From: Alphaproteobacteria bacterium
GTDB lineage: Bacteria > Pseudomonadota > Alphaproteobacteria > Micavibrionales > Micavibrionaceae
Direction of reading: 5' to 3'
Assembly (NCBI GenBank): GCA_016794145.1
Contig: JAEUKP010000016.1
Coordinates: forward strand, 1-64,000
Length of the DNA stretch: 64,000 nt
Position 1 is the first letter of the stretch, and every line of letters starts with the position of its first letter. Shown in pieces: positions 55,517-64,000 of the stretch. The notes under the pieces are model-generated. The model ran no database searches, had not been told where the DNA came from, and worked only from the letters and a program-made list of their open reading frames with translations. Both the position numbers and the translations under genes were made by a program.

Positions 55517-56461
55517 TCAGGCCACAACAGGTGAAATCAATGAATCCCCCTTAAAATGAGCCCTGATATTTGCGATCACCAATTGACCCATATTTGAACG
55601 TGCCTCAACCGTTCCGCCCCCTATATGCGGCAACAAAACAACATTGTCCATAGAAATTAATGATTCAGGCACAGATGGTTCTGTTTCATAAACATCAAGC
55701 CCCGCACCCGCAATAGAACGATTTCTTAAAGCAACTAACAAGTCCTCTGTATTGACAACTGATCCCCGTGCGATATTGATAAAATATCCTCTACTGCCAA
55801 GCGCAGTGAAGATGGCAGCATTTGCAATATGGTATGTTTCCTGCCCTCCCGGACAAGCCATGACCAACACATCAACACGACCGGCCATATCTTTTAAATC
55901 ATTAAAATACTGATAGGGCTGATCCTCTTTTTGACAACGTGAATGATAGACAACCTTCATATCAAAAGCGACGCAACGCTTTGCGATTGCCTGCCCAATA
56001 CGACCAAACCCACAAATCCCCACCGTTTTTCCTGCAAGAGAGGTAGAAGGAGGAAAAGCACCACTATTCCATTTTCCTACACGGACAAACATATCCGCTT
56101 CAACCACCCGACGAAGAGTTGTCAAAATTAACGCCATAGCCGTATCGGCTGTGTCCCGGGTGGGCGCATCAGGCGTGCTTACAACCGCAATATCACGTGC
56201 TTTGGCAATCCCAATATCAATATTGTTCAACCCGGCACCATATTGGGCAATCAATTCCAGATTGGGCAACGATTCAATAATTTTTTGGGTTACAGGCATC
56301 CCGTTATACGTCGAAAGAATAACTTGTATTTGTAATCTGTATGCTTGCAAGGTGGATTCCGGATCTTTTTCCTTCCACAGTTTAATGACATGGTACTCTT
56401 TCTCAAGAAGATCCATTTCCGCCGATTGCATTGAACCAAGAGCAAGAATAATTTTTTTCAT
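55517..56461 (-). CDS. D-isomer-specific 2-hydroxyacid dehydrogenase
   Basis: A 314-residue NAD(P)-dependent oxidoreductase. The Rossmann motif is GICGFGRIGQAIA (about residues 148-160), and the catalytic residues lie in INIARGSVVNTEDL (Arg), DVYETEP (Glu) and LPHIGGGT (His). The sequence QYGAGLNNIDI resembles the glyoxylate/hydroxypyruvate reductase branch, so a substrate such as glyoxylate, hydroxypyruvate or a 2-ketogluconate is likely; the exact one is open. It lies 42 bases after fabH on the same strand. Confidence 0.9.
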   Translation of the reverse strand: MKKIILALGSMQSAEMDLLEKEYHVIKLWKEKDPESTLQAYRLQIQVILSTYNGMPVTQKIIESLPNLELIAQYGAGLNNIDIGIAKARDIAVVSTPDAPTRDTADTAMALILTTLRRVVEADMFVRVGKWNSGAFPPSTSLAGKTVGICGFGRIGQAIAKRCVAFDMKVVYHSRCQKEDQPYQYFNDLKDMAGRVDVLVMACPGGQETYHIANAAIFTALGSRGYFINIARGSVVNTEDLLVALRNRSIAGAGLDVYETEPSVPESLISMDNVVLLPHIGGGTVEARSNMGQLVIANIRAHFKGDSLISPVVA

Positions 56462-56503
56462 AGGCTGAGAATACCTTTTCTCCTTACAAAGGGAAAGAGA
56501 TAC

Positions 56504-57466
56504 CTAATACTTAATTAAAGCGGCCGCCCATGTCAGCCCTCCGCCTAAGGCTTCGAGCAATAAAGTTTGACCACGCTGGATCCGTCCATCACGAACAGCG
56601 GTGTCCAAGGCAAGGGGGATTGAAGCAGCAGAAGTATTTCCATGTTTGTCAACGGTAACAACGACCTTTTCCATTGACATATTTAGCTTTTCAGCCGTTC
56701 CAGCAATAATGCGCAAATTTGCCTGATGCGGGACAAGCCAGTCAATCTGATCCGATGTAATTGTATTTTTATCCAGAACTTCCTGAACAATTTCCGACAT
56801 TAATGTAACGGCATTTTTAAAAACTTCTTTGCCATGCATAATGATATGACCGGATGTCCCTGTTGTCGATGTTCCGCCATCGGTATAAAGAAGATCACGA
56901 AATTTTCCATCTGCATACAAATGTGTTGATAAAATACCAGAATCAGATTCTGTTTGCGCCTCAAGAATAACCGCTCCTGCGCCATCACCAAATAAAACAC
57001 AGGTTGTTCTATCTTCCCAATTTAACAAGGACGACATCTTTTCGGCCCCAATCACAAGAACCCGTTTCATAACCCCTGTTCGAAGAAATGAATCAGCAAC
57101 AGACAGTGCATAAACAAAGCCAGAACAGACAGCCTGAACATCAAAGGCAGGCCCCGCACGAAGCCCCAAAGCAGCTTGTACACAAACAGCAACAGACGGG
57201 AATGATCGATCCGGCGTTGTCGTTGCAACAATAACGCCATCAATATCATTTGGCGTTAACCCTGATGCCTCCAAAGCACGGCGTGCGGCCTGAATCGCCA
57301 TATCTGATGTTGCCTGGCCTGGCGCTGCGATATGTCTTTCCCGGATACCTGTGCGTTGAACGATCCAATCATCGGTCGTATCAACAAGTTTTTCTATGTC
57401 TTTATTTGTCAGTATTTTTTCTGGAAGATAGGAGCCAGTAGCAAGGATAACAGAACGACAGGTCAT
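56504..57466 (-). CDS. fabH: Beta-ketoacyl-ACP synthase III
   Basis: A 320-residue thiolase-fold enzyme that starts fatty acid synthesis by condensing acetyl-CoA with malonyl-ACP. The catalytic triad is visible: C114 in QAVCSGF, H247 in VPHQANLR and N277 in KHGNTSAAS. TDDWIVQRTGIRER near residue 31 is the family N-terminal block. It begins two bases after the plsX stop codon, the classic plsX-fabH arrangement. The expected ihfA and merR genes downstream are replaced by a hydroxyacid dehydrogenase. Confidence 0.96.
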   Translation of the reverse strand: MTCRSVILATGSYLPEKILTNKDIEKLVDTTDDWIVQRTGIRERHIAAPGQATSDMAIQAARRALEASGLTPNDIDGVIVATTTPDRSFPSVAVCVQAALGLRAGPAFDVQAVCSGFVYALSVADSFLRTGVMKRVLVIGAEKMSSLLNWEDRTTCVLFGDGAGAVILEAQTESDSGILSTHLYADGKFRDLLYTDGGTSTTGTSGHIIMHGKEVFKNAVTLMSEIVQEVLDKNTITSDQIDWLVPHQANLRIIAGTAEKLNMSMEKVVVTVDKHGNTSAASIPLALDTAVRDGRIQRGQTLLLEALGGGLTWAAALIKY

Positions 57467-57468
57467 AT

Positions 57469-58548
57469 TCAGGATACCATTTCTTTCTGCTCATCCATAT
57501 CAGATGATATTTCAGCTTTAATACGCTGTTCTTGGGCCATAACTTCACTGATCTCTGCTGCAACCCGAACATTAAAATTTCTATCTGCAATCTCGGCAGC
57601 ATGGAGTATCGCATTTGAAAACCCAAAAGCATCCATACCACCATGACTTTTAACGCACACGCCATCCAGACCTAAAAACATTCCGCCATTATAACGACGT
57701 GGGTCCATTTCATTCTTCAACTTTTTAAGCGCCCCGGAAGCCAAGAACGCCCCAAACATGGCGAGAGGGGATTCTTTCAATTTTCTTTTTAAAACAGTGG
57801 TGATCAGCTTGCTAACCCCCTCCGCTGTTTTTAAGGCCACATTTCCTGTGAATCCATCTGTTACAACGACATCGACGGTCCCCATAGGAATATCATTTCC
57901 TTCAACAAATCCAGCGTATCTTCCTGGAAACTCAATTCGCTGGAGAATTGCTGCTGCATCACGAATTTCTTCATGCCCCTTTGCGTCTTCAGAACCAATA
58001 TTCAACAACCCAACAGTTGGCTGGTCATGTCCACGAACAACGCGCGCATAAACAGCCCCAAGAATCGCAAACTGAACAAGCATTTCAGAATTGCATTCCA
58101 GGTTTGCCCCAAGGTCAAGCATCACGATTTCTTTGTCAACTGTTGGTAATAAGCTCGCAATGGCTGGACGCTCAATTCCGGGAAGACATTTCAAAACCAT
58201 TTTGGCCATTGCCATTAATGCGCCGGTATTTCCACCCGAAACAACACAATGTGCTTTTTTATCTGATACCGCATTAATGGCAAGACGCATACTCGAAGAT
58301 CGGCCAGCGCGCAAGGCAACACCAGGCTTTTCATGTGGAGAGACCGCAAAATCGGTGTGATACACCTCTGATACTTTTGCTAATTTTGGATATTGGGACA
58401 AAAAAGGATCAATCTTTTTTGAATCACCATAAATCATAAACCGAAGATTTTTCTTTTGCTGTAGCGCAAGCGCAGCACCGGGGACCACGGCCTCTGGCCC
58501 TAAGTCACCGCCCATTGCATCCAATGCTATCGTCAGATGACCTGACAT
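57469..58548 (-). CDS. plsX: Phosphate acyltransferase PlsX
   Basis: A 359-residue peripheral membrane enzyme that makes acyl-phosphate from acyl-ACP for phospholipid synthesis. IALDAMGGDLGPEAVVPGA at the N-terminus, the GNTGALMAMAKMVL segment and the DGFTGNVALKTAEGVSKL block are diagnostic. The C-terminal tail (from about 325) is acidic and slightly extended. It is transcribed with fabH, but a strong hairpin terminator lies between it and rpmF, so it probably has its own promoter or depends on read-through. Confidence 0.96.
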   Translation of the reverse strand: MSGHLTIALDAMGGDLGPEAVVPGAALALQQKKNLRFMIYGDSKKIDPFLSQYPKLAKVSEVYHTDFAVSPHEKPGVALRAGRSSSMRLAINAVSDKKAHCVVSGGNTGALMAMAKMVLKCLPGIERPAIASLLPTVDKEIVMLDLGANLECNSEMLVQFAILGAVYARVVRGHDQPTVGLLNIGSEDAKGHEEIRDAAAILQRIEFPGRYAGFVEGNDIPMGTVDVVVTDGFTGNVALKTAEGVSKLITTVLKRKLKESPLAMFGAFLASGALKKLKNEMDPRRYNGGMFLGLDGVCVKSHGGMDAFGFSNAILHAAEIADRNFNVRVAAEISEVMAQEQRIKAEISSDMDEQKEMVS

Positions 58549-58619
58549 CGAAAGATCCTTATTTGCTTTTTTGCGGAAATCATAAAACAGATAGAGACAG
58601 GGTAAATTACCCTGAATAA

Positions 58620-58660
58620 AAAAAATAAAAAAGGCCTCAACACTGGTTAGCAGAGGCCTA
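58620..58660 (-). terminator. Intrinsic terminator after rpmF
   Basis: On the minus strand AGGCCTC (58659-58653) pairs with GAGGCCT (58638-58632) over a 14-base loop and is followed by a run of T with one A (58631 down to about 58615). It sits 10 bases after the rpmF stop and 70 bases before plsX, so it would uncouple the two genes. Confidence 0.78.
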
Positions 58661-58669
58661 TTTCAGAAA

Positions 58670-58849
58670 TTACTCTTTTACTTCGATAACCTGACGCCCG
58701 CGATACATGCCTGTTTTCAGGTCGACGTGGTGACGGCGCACTGGCTCGCCGGTTGTTTTATCCTCAACCCAGTTAAATGTTTCCAGGGCATGATGTGAAC
58801 GGCGCATATCACGCGCGGATTTCGATGTTTTCTTCTTAGGTACTGCCAT
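58670..58849 (-). CDS. rpmF: 50S ribosomal protein L32
   Basis: A 59-residue protein too short to stand out among random frames. The translation starts [20 protein letters not shown], continues [10 protein letters not shown], and ends [10 protein letters not shown], which is the alphaproteobacterial L32 form without zinc-binding cysteines. The ATG is at 58847-58849. The order rpmF-plsX-fabH is conserved across proteobacteria. About 100 bases without another gene lie upstream and should hold its promoter. Confidence 0.95.
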   Translation of the reverse strand: MAVPKKKTSKSARDMRRSHHALETFNWVEDKTTGEPVRRHHVDLKTGMYRGRQVIEVKE

Positions 58850-58949
58850 GATAGAGAATCCTGTTAAATGTTTAAGAACGGCTTTTTAACCAAATCCTGG
58901 AGCTTATGCAAGAAAAATCATTTTTAATTTTTAATTTTCTCTGGCCAAT

Positions 58950-59771
58950 TTAGTTTTCATAATTAAATTGGTGAGCTTCAAGCAATAATCCGTCATAAGC
59001 CGGGGTATACCCTTCTGGCAAATCCAAACACATTTTATCATAATCATAAAACATTTTCAGATGTGTCAAATAAACGATTTCAGCACCAATTTCTGCATTC
59101 AATTTCTGTACAATAGGTAAGTTTGCATGCAATGTTCCATGACCATGGGCGTAATCCGCGCAATCTGCAACCCAGGTTTTTATACCTTTCAAAATGGAAA
59201 GCGCCCTACCATCTAAATGCCTCATATCGGTTGAATATCCAAAATCACCAAACCGGAATCCTAAGGATATATTTCCCTCCCCATGATCTTGTTCAAAAGG
59301 TATAAATTCAATATCGCCAAAGCGTTGTTTTTTTCCGAAATCGTTTTGGTTCCAAATGTACGGGTTGATAACTGTTGGATAGAAAGGAGATTGCTCGATA
59401 AACATATACGCAAAACGGGCCTTTAAAGATTCGTAGGTTCTTTTATCTGAATAGATAGGAATATTTCGCCCGATACGGCCACGGATAATACGAAGATCAT
59501 CAATTCCGGCAATATGATCATTATGATCATGTGTGTATAAGACGGCATCAATGGTTTTTAGATTTTCACGGGTTAATTGCAATCCGAAATCAGGACCTGT
59601 GTCAATGACCAGACTTGTTGTCTCAGATTGGACCAGAATACTAGGGCGAGTCCTACGATTTTTAGGATTTGCAGGATTACAGTCCCCCCAATCACCTCCG
59701 ATACGTGGAACGCCAGCAGAGTCACCACATCCAAGGATTCTAATCTTAAGTGTCTTTTGATCTATTTTCAT
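58950..59771 (-). CDS. Metallo-beta-lactamase-fold phosphodiesterase, PhnP-like
   Basis: A 273-residue metal hydrolase. The N-terminus KIRILGCGDSAGVPRIGGDWG and the metal motif YTHDHNDHIAGIDDLR (HxHxDH near residue 81) are typical of the PhnP/cyclic phosphodiesterase branch; further ligands are the His in EQDHGE and in LTHLKM. Relatives act on cyclic phosphate esters or as lipoate-related hydrolases; the substrate is unknown. The tatD-MBL pair, with five bases between the genes, is a conserved alphaproteobacterial arrangement, often downstream of metG and holB, which are absent here. Confidence 0.88.
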   Translation of the reverse strand: MKIDQKTLKIRILGCGDSAGVPRIGGDWGDCNPANPKNRRTRPSILVQSETTSLVIDTGPDFGLQLTRENLKTIDAVLYTHDHNDHIAGIDDLRIIRGRIGRNIPIYSDKRTYESLKARFAYMFIEQSPFYPTVINPYIWNQNDFGKKQRFGDIEFIPFEQDHGEGNISLGFRFGDFGYSTDMRHLDGRALSILKGIKTWVADCADYAHGHGTLHANLPIVQKLNAEIGAEIVYLTHLKMFYDYDKMCLDLPEGYTPAYDGLLLEAHQFNYEN

Positions 59772-59776
59772 TGATT

Positions 59777-60571
59777 TTATTTGTTATTCAATCCAAAAAG
59801 TTTATAAAAATTTGCAGTTGTTATCCGGGCCATCTCGATAGCTGATACTCCTTTTAAATCAGCTAAAACAGCCCCCGTAAAAGGCAAATAAGAGGGAACA
59901 TTCATCTGTCCACGATAAGGTTCCGGCGCAAGATAGGGAGAATCTGTCTCTACCAACACCTTATCCAGGGGAACTTCTTTTGCAAAGGATCTCAATTCTT
60001 CTGATTTTTTAAAGGTCAAAATGCCGGAGAATGAAATATGCAGACCTAATTCCAAAGCCTCATATCCCATTTCGGATGAGCTGGAAAAACAATGCATAAT
60101 TCCCTTGATTCCTTGACCACTCGTTTCCTCACGCAAAAGCCGAATAATATCGTCATCAGCCTCTCGGGCATGAATAATAATAGGCTTATCAACGGCCAAG
60201 CAAGCCTGAATATGTTTTCTAAAACATGCGTGCTGATCTTCAATAGATGCATTTTTGTAGAAATAATCAAGACCACACTCCCCTATTCCAATCACCTTGG
60301 AGTTTGAGGAAGCCAGTTGAATAAGTTCATCCAGTGTGACGGATTTTTCATCATCGCGGCTGGCTTCATGGGGATGAGTTCCCACCGTGCACCACACATT
60401 ATCTAATGGTTGGACTAATTTTAAAAGAGCAGGAAATTCATCACGGATCTGGCAATTGATAGATAAAATCCCCTCAATACCTTTTATCTTACACTCTGCC
60501 AATACACCACCAAGACCGTTTTCAGGTGTAAATTTACTGTGATCTAGATGACAATGGCTATCAACCCACAT
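59777..60571 (-). CDS. tatD: TatD-family deoxyribonuclease
   Basis: A 264-residue TIM-barrel metal-dependent hydrolase. Metal ligands appear in DSHCHLDH near the N-terminus, GECGLDYFYK, IIHAREADDD, MHCFSS and VETDSPYLAPEPYRG. TatD enzymes act as 3'-5' nucleases on DNA and RNA in repair and quality control. The frame opens at a TTG (60595), but the ATG at 60571 has AGAGG at ideal spacing and begins WVDSHCHL as in the family. A 284-base region upstream, toward the divergent adhesin gene, shows no convincing gene. Confidence 0.94.
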   Translation of the reverse strand: MWVDSHCHLDHSKFTPENGLGGVLAECKIKGIEGILSINCQIRDEFPALLKLVQPLDNVWCTVGTHPHEASRDDEKSVTLDELIQLASSNSKVIGIGECGLDYFYKNASIEDQHACFRKHIQACLAVDKPIIIHAREADDDIIRLLREETSGQGIKGIMHCFSSSSEMGYEALELGLHISFSGILTFKKSEELRSFAKEVPLDKVLVETDSPYLAPEPYRGQMNVPSYLPFTGAVLADLKGVSAIEMARITTANFYKLFGLNNK

Positions 60572-60855
60572 CTGCTTTTCCTCTCGTATGAACAAATTCT
60601 ATTTAAAGGAAGCCTTATCAAGTCACAAGAAAAACCTGAGCCCACTCATCACCACCTCACACAAATCACAACAACTGGAACAAACACTCAATTCAGCTAT
60701 CCTTGTCTTTTTCTTGGTTATCCATTATCTTGCGCTATATTCTTTGCAAAAAACTGTTTTCAGCAATGGTTTTATTTGATCTCGATTTTTATTCTTCTGC
60801 TCTTCTACGGGGAGAGTGAAACCGCAGTTCGCGGGACAAGCCAAGGGAACATCTT

Positions 60856-62409
60856 ATGACAAAAAACAACCGTCCCATCATTGCCCGATTTATTCGCAAA
60901 ATCTATCATTTTTCCTGGATTCCGGGAACACGTGGTGCCATGATGTTTTTTCTGGTTCTAGGGTGTTTAGTCTCTCCCCCTGCGGATGCGGCAATCAATA
61001 TTCCTATCACGGTCAATCTATCTGAAACGGTTGATGTCACAGGGACCCCGCACATCCCTGTCGATGTCGGAGGGGTAACCCGCTATGCCTCCTATACCTC
61101 TGGAACTGGAACCAATACCCTGACCTTTACTCTTGCGCCACAACCGGGAGACGTTGATCTCGACGGCGTGACCGTTTCCTCCCCTATCGACTTGAATGGT
61201 GGGGCTATCAAAGATACAAAAGGCAATGATGCAACCCTCACTTTTACACCCCCCAACACCACAAACGTCAAAGTCAATTATCCATCCCTGTCTCTCGACT
61301 TCACCTATGACGCCGATGGCCGCTACACCTTTAACGGAACAGCCTATAATGACCTTTCATCCTTTTTGGCTGCTACAGGCGGCACATTTTCACGCTCTGG
61401 CACCGGCACCTATTTCGACAGCGCAGGCGTGATGCAAACTGCAGCCACCAACTCCCCCCGCTTTGATTTCGATCCTATCACCCATACCCCAAAAGGCATC
61501 CTCATTGAAGAGGCGAGGAAAAATTTGCTGACATATTCCGATCAATTCAATAATGTTATTTGGTCAGCTAATACATCAACCATATCACCAAACGTTTCTG
61601 TTGCCCCTGATAGTTCAAACACAGCAGATGAATGGATTAGTAATGCTGGATCAACAACCCATTATTTAGCACAGCCCTATACACAGACGTCAGGCACAAT
61701 TTATACGTTGAGTGTATGGGTTAAATCTGCGACAGGGATTAATCAGACATTCAAATTATTTCAACAAAATCTAACAGCAACCTCAAATATTACCGCAACA
61801 CCACAGTGGCAAAGATTTACCTTTACAAATACGGCAACAAGTTCAGCAACTCTTAAATTTGGTCTAACGAGGGATTCCTCTAATAATGCTGTTGATCTTT
61901 ATGTTTGGGGGGCACAACTGGAAACAGGTCCTTTCCCTACCTCCTATATACCCACTACCAGCACCACCGTAACCCGCAATGCTGATCTGTTTACCATTCC
62001 TACCACTGGGGGATGGTTTAACGCTGCCACTGGTAGCTTTTTGGGTCAATTTGAAGAGGCCTCCGCGCTTAACACTGGTGGAACATCACGCATTTTCGGA
62101 ACCTCTCTTTCAGGGAGATTTGCATATCGCCCGAGTAGTTCCACAGCGTTTAATATCTATGATGGAACAAATGCGGCAGGATCAACAGCACAGCCACAAA
62201 ACAGCCTCATAAAAATATCCTCTAGCTATGGTCCGGCCGGATTGCGTATCTCATCGAATGGAACTCCTCCCGGCACAGCAACATTCTCGGGCACATGGGG
62301 CAATCAAGGTTATGCTTGGGTTGCTTACTTATTTACAGGCCATGTCTCCAAATATAAATACTATCCCTCCCAAGTATCGACACCCCAACTTCAATTATTG
62401 AGCCAATAA
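60856..62409 (+). CDS. Exported adhesin-like protein: Ig-like domain fused to phage-fibre-type lectin domains
   Basis: A 517-residue protein. The N-terminus has a long basic region and a hydrophobic core (about 28-40) with an ADA-AI cleavage site near 45. Residues 46-140 resemble a bacterial Ig-like adhesin repeat (VDVTGTPHIPVDVGG, then ATLTF). Residues 145-235 resemble the domain found in phage head or tail fibres (FSRSGTGTYFDSAGVMQTA, PKGILIEEARKNLL). About 235-375 is a carbohydrate-binding-like beta sandwich (YTLSVWVKS, YVWGAQLE), and 385-510 a second lectin-like domain ending VSKYKYYPSQVS. AAGGGA lies eight bases before the ATG. It stands alone, with no prophage genes around it. Surface or polysaccharide binding is inferred. 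Confidence 0.75.
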   Translation: MTKNNRPIIARFIRKIYHFSWIPGTRGAMMFFLVLGCLVSPPADAAINIPITVNLSETVDVTGTPHIPVDVGGVTRYASYTSGTGTNTLTFTLAPQPGDVDLDGVTVSSPIDLNGGAIKDTKGNDATLTFTPPNTTNVKVNYPSLSLDFTYDADGRYTFNGTAYNDLSSFLAATGGTFSRSGTGTYFDSAGVMQTAATNSPRFDFDPITHTPKGILIEEARKNLLTYSDQFNNVIWSANTSTISPNVSVAPDSSNTADEWISNAGSTTHYLAQPYTQTSGTIYTLSVWVKSATGINQTFKLFQQNLTATSNITATPQWQRFTFTNTATSSATLKFGLTRDSSNNAVDLYVWGAQLETGPFPTSYIPTTSTTVTRNADLFTIPTTGGWFNAATGSFLGQFEEASALNTGGTSRIFGTSLSGRFAYRPSSSTAFNIYDGTNAAGSTAQPQNSLIKISSSYGPAGLRISSNGTPPGTATFSGTWGNQGYAWVAYLFTGHVSKYKYYPSQVSTPQLQLLSQ

Positions 62410-62510
62410 CCACTTCACCTTAACCTTCGTTTAACTTCCTTGGTGTTTAATGAGGTCATCTGAAACTCTGCGTTTATTTATATTCAAACAACATTTGAGG
62501 ATCCCATAAA

Positions 62511-63821
62511 ATGGCTGACAAAACAGAAACTTCATCAGGAAAAACATTTACTCTGACAAATGACCAGACGGGAGACAAATGGGTACTGCCTGTTTTTGAT
62601 GGAACCATTGGCCCAGCAACAATTGATATTCGCTCTTTATACGAAGACACAGGGCATTTTACGCTCGACCCCAGCTTTACATCAACAGCAAGTTGCAAAT
62701 CACGAATTACATTTATTGACGGGGACAAGGGGATTCTTCTCCATCGTGGATACAACATTAAAGATCTGGCAGAAAAAAGTAGCTTCCTAGAGGTCGCCTA
62801 TGCTTTGTTGTATGGCGATCTCCCCAATCAAAAATCTTACGCGGAATTCAGTAAAAATATCACGTATCACACAATGGTTCATGAACAATTACAATTCTTT
62901 TTCCGTGGATTCCGACGGGATGCACACCCTATGGCGGTTATGTGTGGGGTTGTTGGCGCGTTGGCAGCATTCTATCATGACTCGCTTGACATTTCGGATC
63001 CAAAACAACGTGAAATTTCGGCACATCGTTTGATTGCAAAATTGCCAACCCTTGCCGCTATGGCTTTTAAATATTCAATAGGTCAACCGTTTATCTATCC
63101 TCGGAATGATTTAGGATTTGCCGAAAACTTTCTGCACATGTGTTTCGCAGTCCCAGCGGAACCGTATAAGGTTAGCCCTATTCTAGCGGATGCCATGGAT
63201 AAAATTCTGATTTTGCATGCCGACCATGAACAAAACGCATCAACTTCGACAGTCCGGCTCGCGGGTTCATCACAAGCAAACCCATTTGCCTGTATTGCCG
63301 CAGGAATTGCATCCCTGTGGGGCCCAGCACATGGTGGCGCAAACCAGGCTGTTTTAGAAATGCTTGCGGAAATCGGTACAAAAGATCGTATTCCTGAATT
63401 TATCCAAGGTGTCAAAGATAAAAAATATCGATTGATGGGATTTGGTCACCGCGTTTATAAAAACTTTGACCCACGCGCCCAAATTATGAAAGAAACCTGT
63501 GACAAAGTTCTGGCTGAATTAGGCGTAACAGATCCAGCGTTGGAAATTGCAATGGAATTAGAGCGCATTGCCCTTTCTGATCCGTATTTTATTGAACGGA
63601 AACTTTATCCAAACGTCGACTTTTATTCTGGTATTATCTTGAAAGCAATGGGCTTCCCTGTTTCCATGTTTACAGTTCTATTTGCTGTGGCCAGAACAGT
63701 GGGATGGGTCTCTCAATGGAAAGAAATGATGGAAGAACCATCAAACCGGATTGGGCGTCCACGCCAACTGTATACTGGTGCAGCGCAAAGAGATTATGTA
63801 GACATTAACAAAAGAACTTAA
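62511..63821 (+). CDS. gltA: Citrate synthase, type II
   Basis: A 436-residue TCA-cycle enzyme condensing acetyl-CoA with oxaloacetate. The catalytic residues lie in [30 protein letters not shown] (His) and [14 protein letters not shown] (His), with the Asp in [11 protein letters not shown]. The N-terminal domain (about 1-60), used for NADH control in hexameric Gram-negative enzymes, is present. The ATG at 62511 follows GAGG at a slightly long distance. The gene ends at an inverted repeat (63863) that lies inside the convergent downstream frame. Confidence 0.97.
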   Translation: MADKTETSSGKTFTLTNDQTGDKWVLPVFDGTIGPATIDIRSLYEDTGHFTLDPSFTSTASCKSRITFIDGDKGILLHRGYNIKDLAEKSSFLEVAYALLYGDLPNQKSYAEFSKNITYHTMVHEQLQFFFRGFRRDAHPMAVMCGVVGALAAFYHDSLDISDPKQREISAHRLIAKLPTLAAMAFKYSIGQPFIYPRNDLGFAENFLHMCFAVPAEPYKVSPILADAMDKILILHADHEQNASTSTVRLAGSSQANPFACIAAGIASLWGPAHGGANQAVLEMLAEIGTKDRIPEFIQGVKDKKYRLMGFGHRVYKNFDPRAQIMKETCDKVLAELGVTDPALEIAMELERIALSDPYFIERKLYPNVDFYSGIILKAMGFPVSMFTVLFAVARTVGWVSQWKEMMEEPSNRIGRPRQLYTGAAQRDYVDINKRT

Positions 63822-63823
63822 AT

Positions 63824-64000
63824 CTACTCTGGAATACGTTCATTTATAAAATAAGATCTGATAAAAGCTGCAGCCCTGTCTGCAGCTTTTTCATTAGGAT
63901 TTGGCTCCAAAAGATACAAAATTTTCCGGGACGACTCTTCTTGTATTTTGCACTCAATCTCTGATGATAATAATGTATCAATTGCGGAGGAAATCTTCTC
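63824..64000 (-). CDS. 3' end of a convergent gene, possibly lpxB
   Basis: A minus-strand frame stays open from the right edge to a TAG at 63824-63826 and encodes the last 58 residues of a protein. It ends SYFINERIPE and includes KILYLLEPNPNEKAADRAAAF. This Ala-rich, helical end resembles the C-terminus of lipid-A-disaccharide synthase (LpxB), and lpxB lies beside gltA in several Alphaproteobacteria. The match is weak because only the least conserved part is visible. The two stop codons are two bases apart. Confidence 0.5.
   Translation of the reverse strand, partial: EKISSAIDTLLSSEIECKIQEESSRKILYLLEPNPNEKAADRAAAFIRSYFINERIPE
63863..63892 (+). terminator. Intrinsic terminator-like hairpin after gltA, inside the convergent frame
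   Basis: AAAAGCTGCAG (63863-63873) pairs with CTGCAGCTTTT (63880-63890) over the loop CCCTGT and ends in a T-run on the plus strand. On the minus strand the same bases encode part of KAADRAAAF of the convergent protein. Confidence 0.65.

Noticed and set aside
60588..60779. 63-codon plus-strand ORF in the tatD-adhesin gap
   Set aside because: It overlaps the tatD ribosome-site region, has no family resemblance and no convincing ribosome site.
1..64000. CRISPR array, integrase, transposase or prophage cluster
   Set aside because: No regularly spaced repeats, insertion-sequence ends or mobile-element proteins were seen. The phage-like fibre domains at 60856-62409 stand alone.

Overview
The window looks like chromosomal DNA of a free-living alphaproteobacterium with moderate to low GC. 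The lineage is inferred from gene order: rplU-rpmA-obgE-proB, pcm-nlpD, rlmH-envC-ctpA-divergent deacetylase-rppH, lgt-midA-pgeF, rpmF-plsX-fabH, tatD-phosphodiesterase, and gltA beside a probable lpxB. A fliI gene implies a flagellum. No marker pins the order or genus; a deep-branching Rhodospirillales-like or Micavibrio-like lineage is a guess. No rRNA, CRISPR array, transposase or complete prophage was seen.

Layout. 1-4300 (minus strand): histidine kinase, response regulator, L,D-transpeptidase lipoprotein and the 5' part of htpG. 4295-7041 (plus): ribosomal proteins L21 and L27, the GTPase ObgE and a glutamate 5-kinase lacking its PUA domain. 7038-10321 (minus): an NlpD/DipM-type LytM lipoprotein, Pcm, a HAD phosphatase and SufE. 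10557-17767: clpX, then a minus-strand RND efflux pump (permease and adaptor) and fliI. 17828-22606 (plus): a cell-wall and division cluster (rlmH, envC-like, ctpA, divergent polysaccharide deacetylase, rppH). 22622-28796: tag, ppdK, a TerC/CBS membrane protein and queA, a strikingly GC-rich block. 28872-38860 (plus): a secreted unknown, miaB, a PH-domain membrane protein, a two-gene phosphorelay with a LOV-like sensor that lacks the photoactive cysteine, a DinG-type helicase and dnaB. 38903-42411: a small ORF, then pgeF, midA, lgt, an acetyltransferase and tRNA-Thr(GGT). 42647-49306: class II DAHP synthase, nadE, a cinA-like gene, map, hisS and a coupled secreted unknown. 49350-58849 (minus): a 1.2-kilo-residue membrane-anchored coiled-coil protein, an alanine/sodium symporter, two small exported proteins, a 2-hydroxyacid dehydrogenase, fabH, plsX and rpmF. 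58950-64000: a metallo-beta-lactamase-fold enzyme, tatD, an exported adhesin-like protein built from an Ig-like domain and phage-fibre-type domains, gltA and the 3' end of a convergent gene.

Most of the window is core housekeeping. A recurring theme is envelope remodelling: an L,D-transpeptidase behind a two-component system, two LytM proteins with degraded metal sites (probable amidase activators), a C-terminal processing protease, Lgt and fatty acid/phospholipid synthesis. The best candidates for undescribed biology are the giant coiled-coil protein (49350-52985), the adhesin/phage-fibre chimera (60856-62409), the cysteine-less LOV-like phosphorelay with its unknown-output partner (31547-34400), and the patchwork GC content in which isolated housekeeping genes are far richer in GC than their neighbours. 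No gene stretch longer than 300 bases is empty; the longest gaps (about 235-285 bases, before clpX, aroG and the adhesin gene) show no convincing gene. All composition statements are by eye, not computed.
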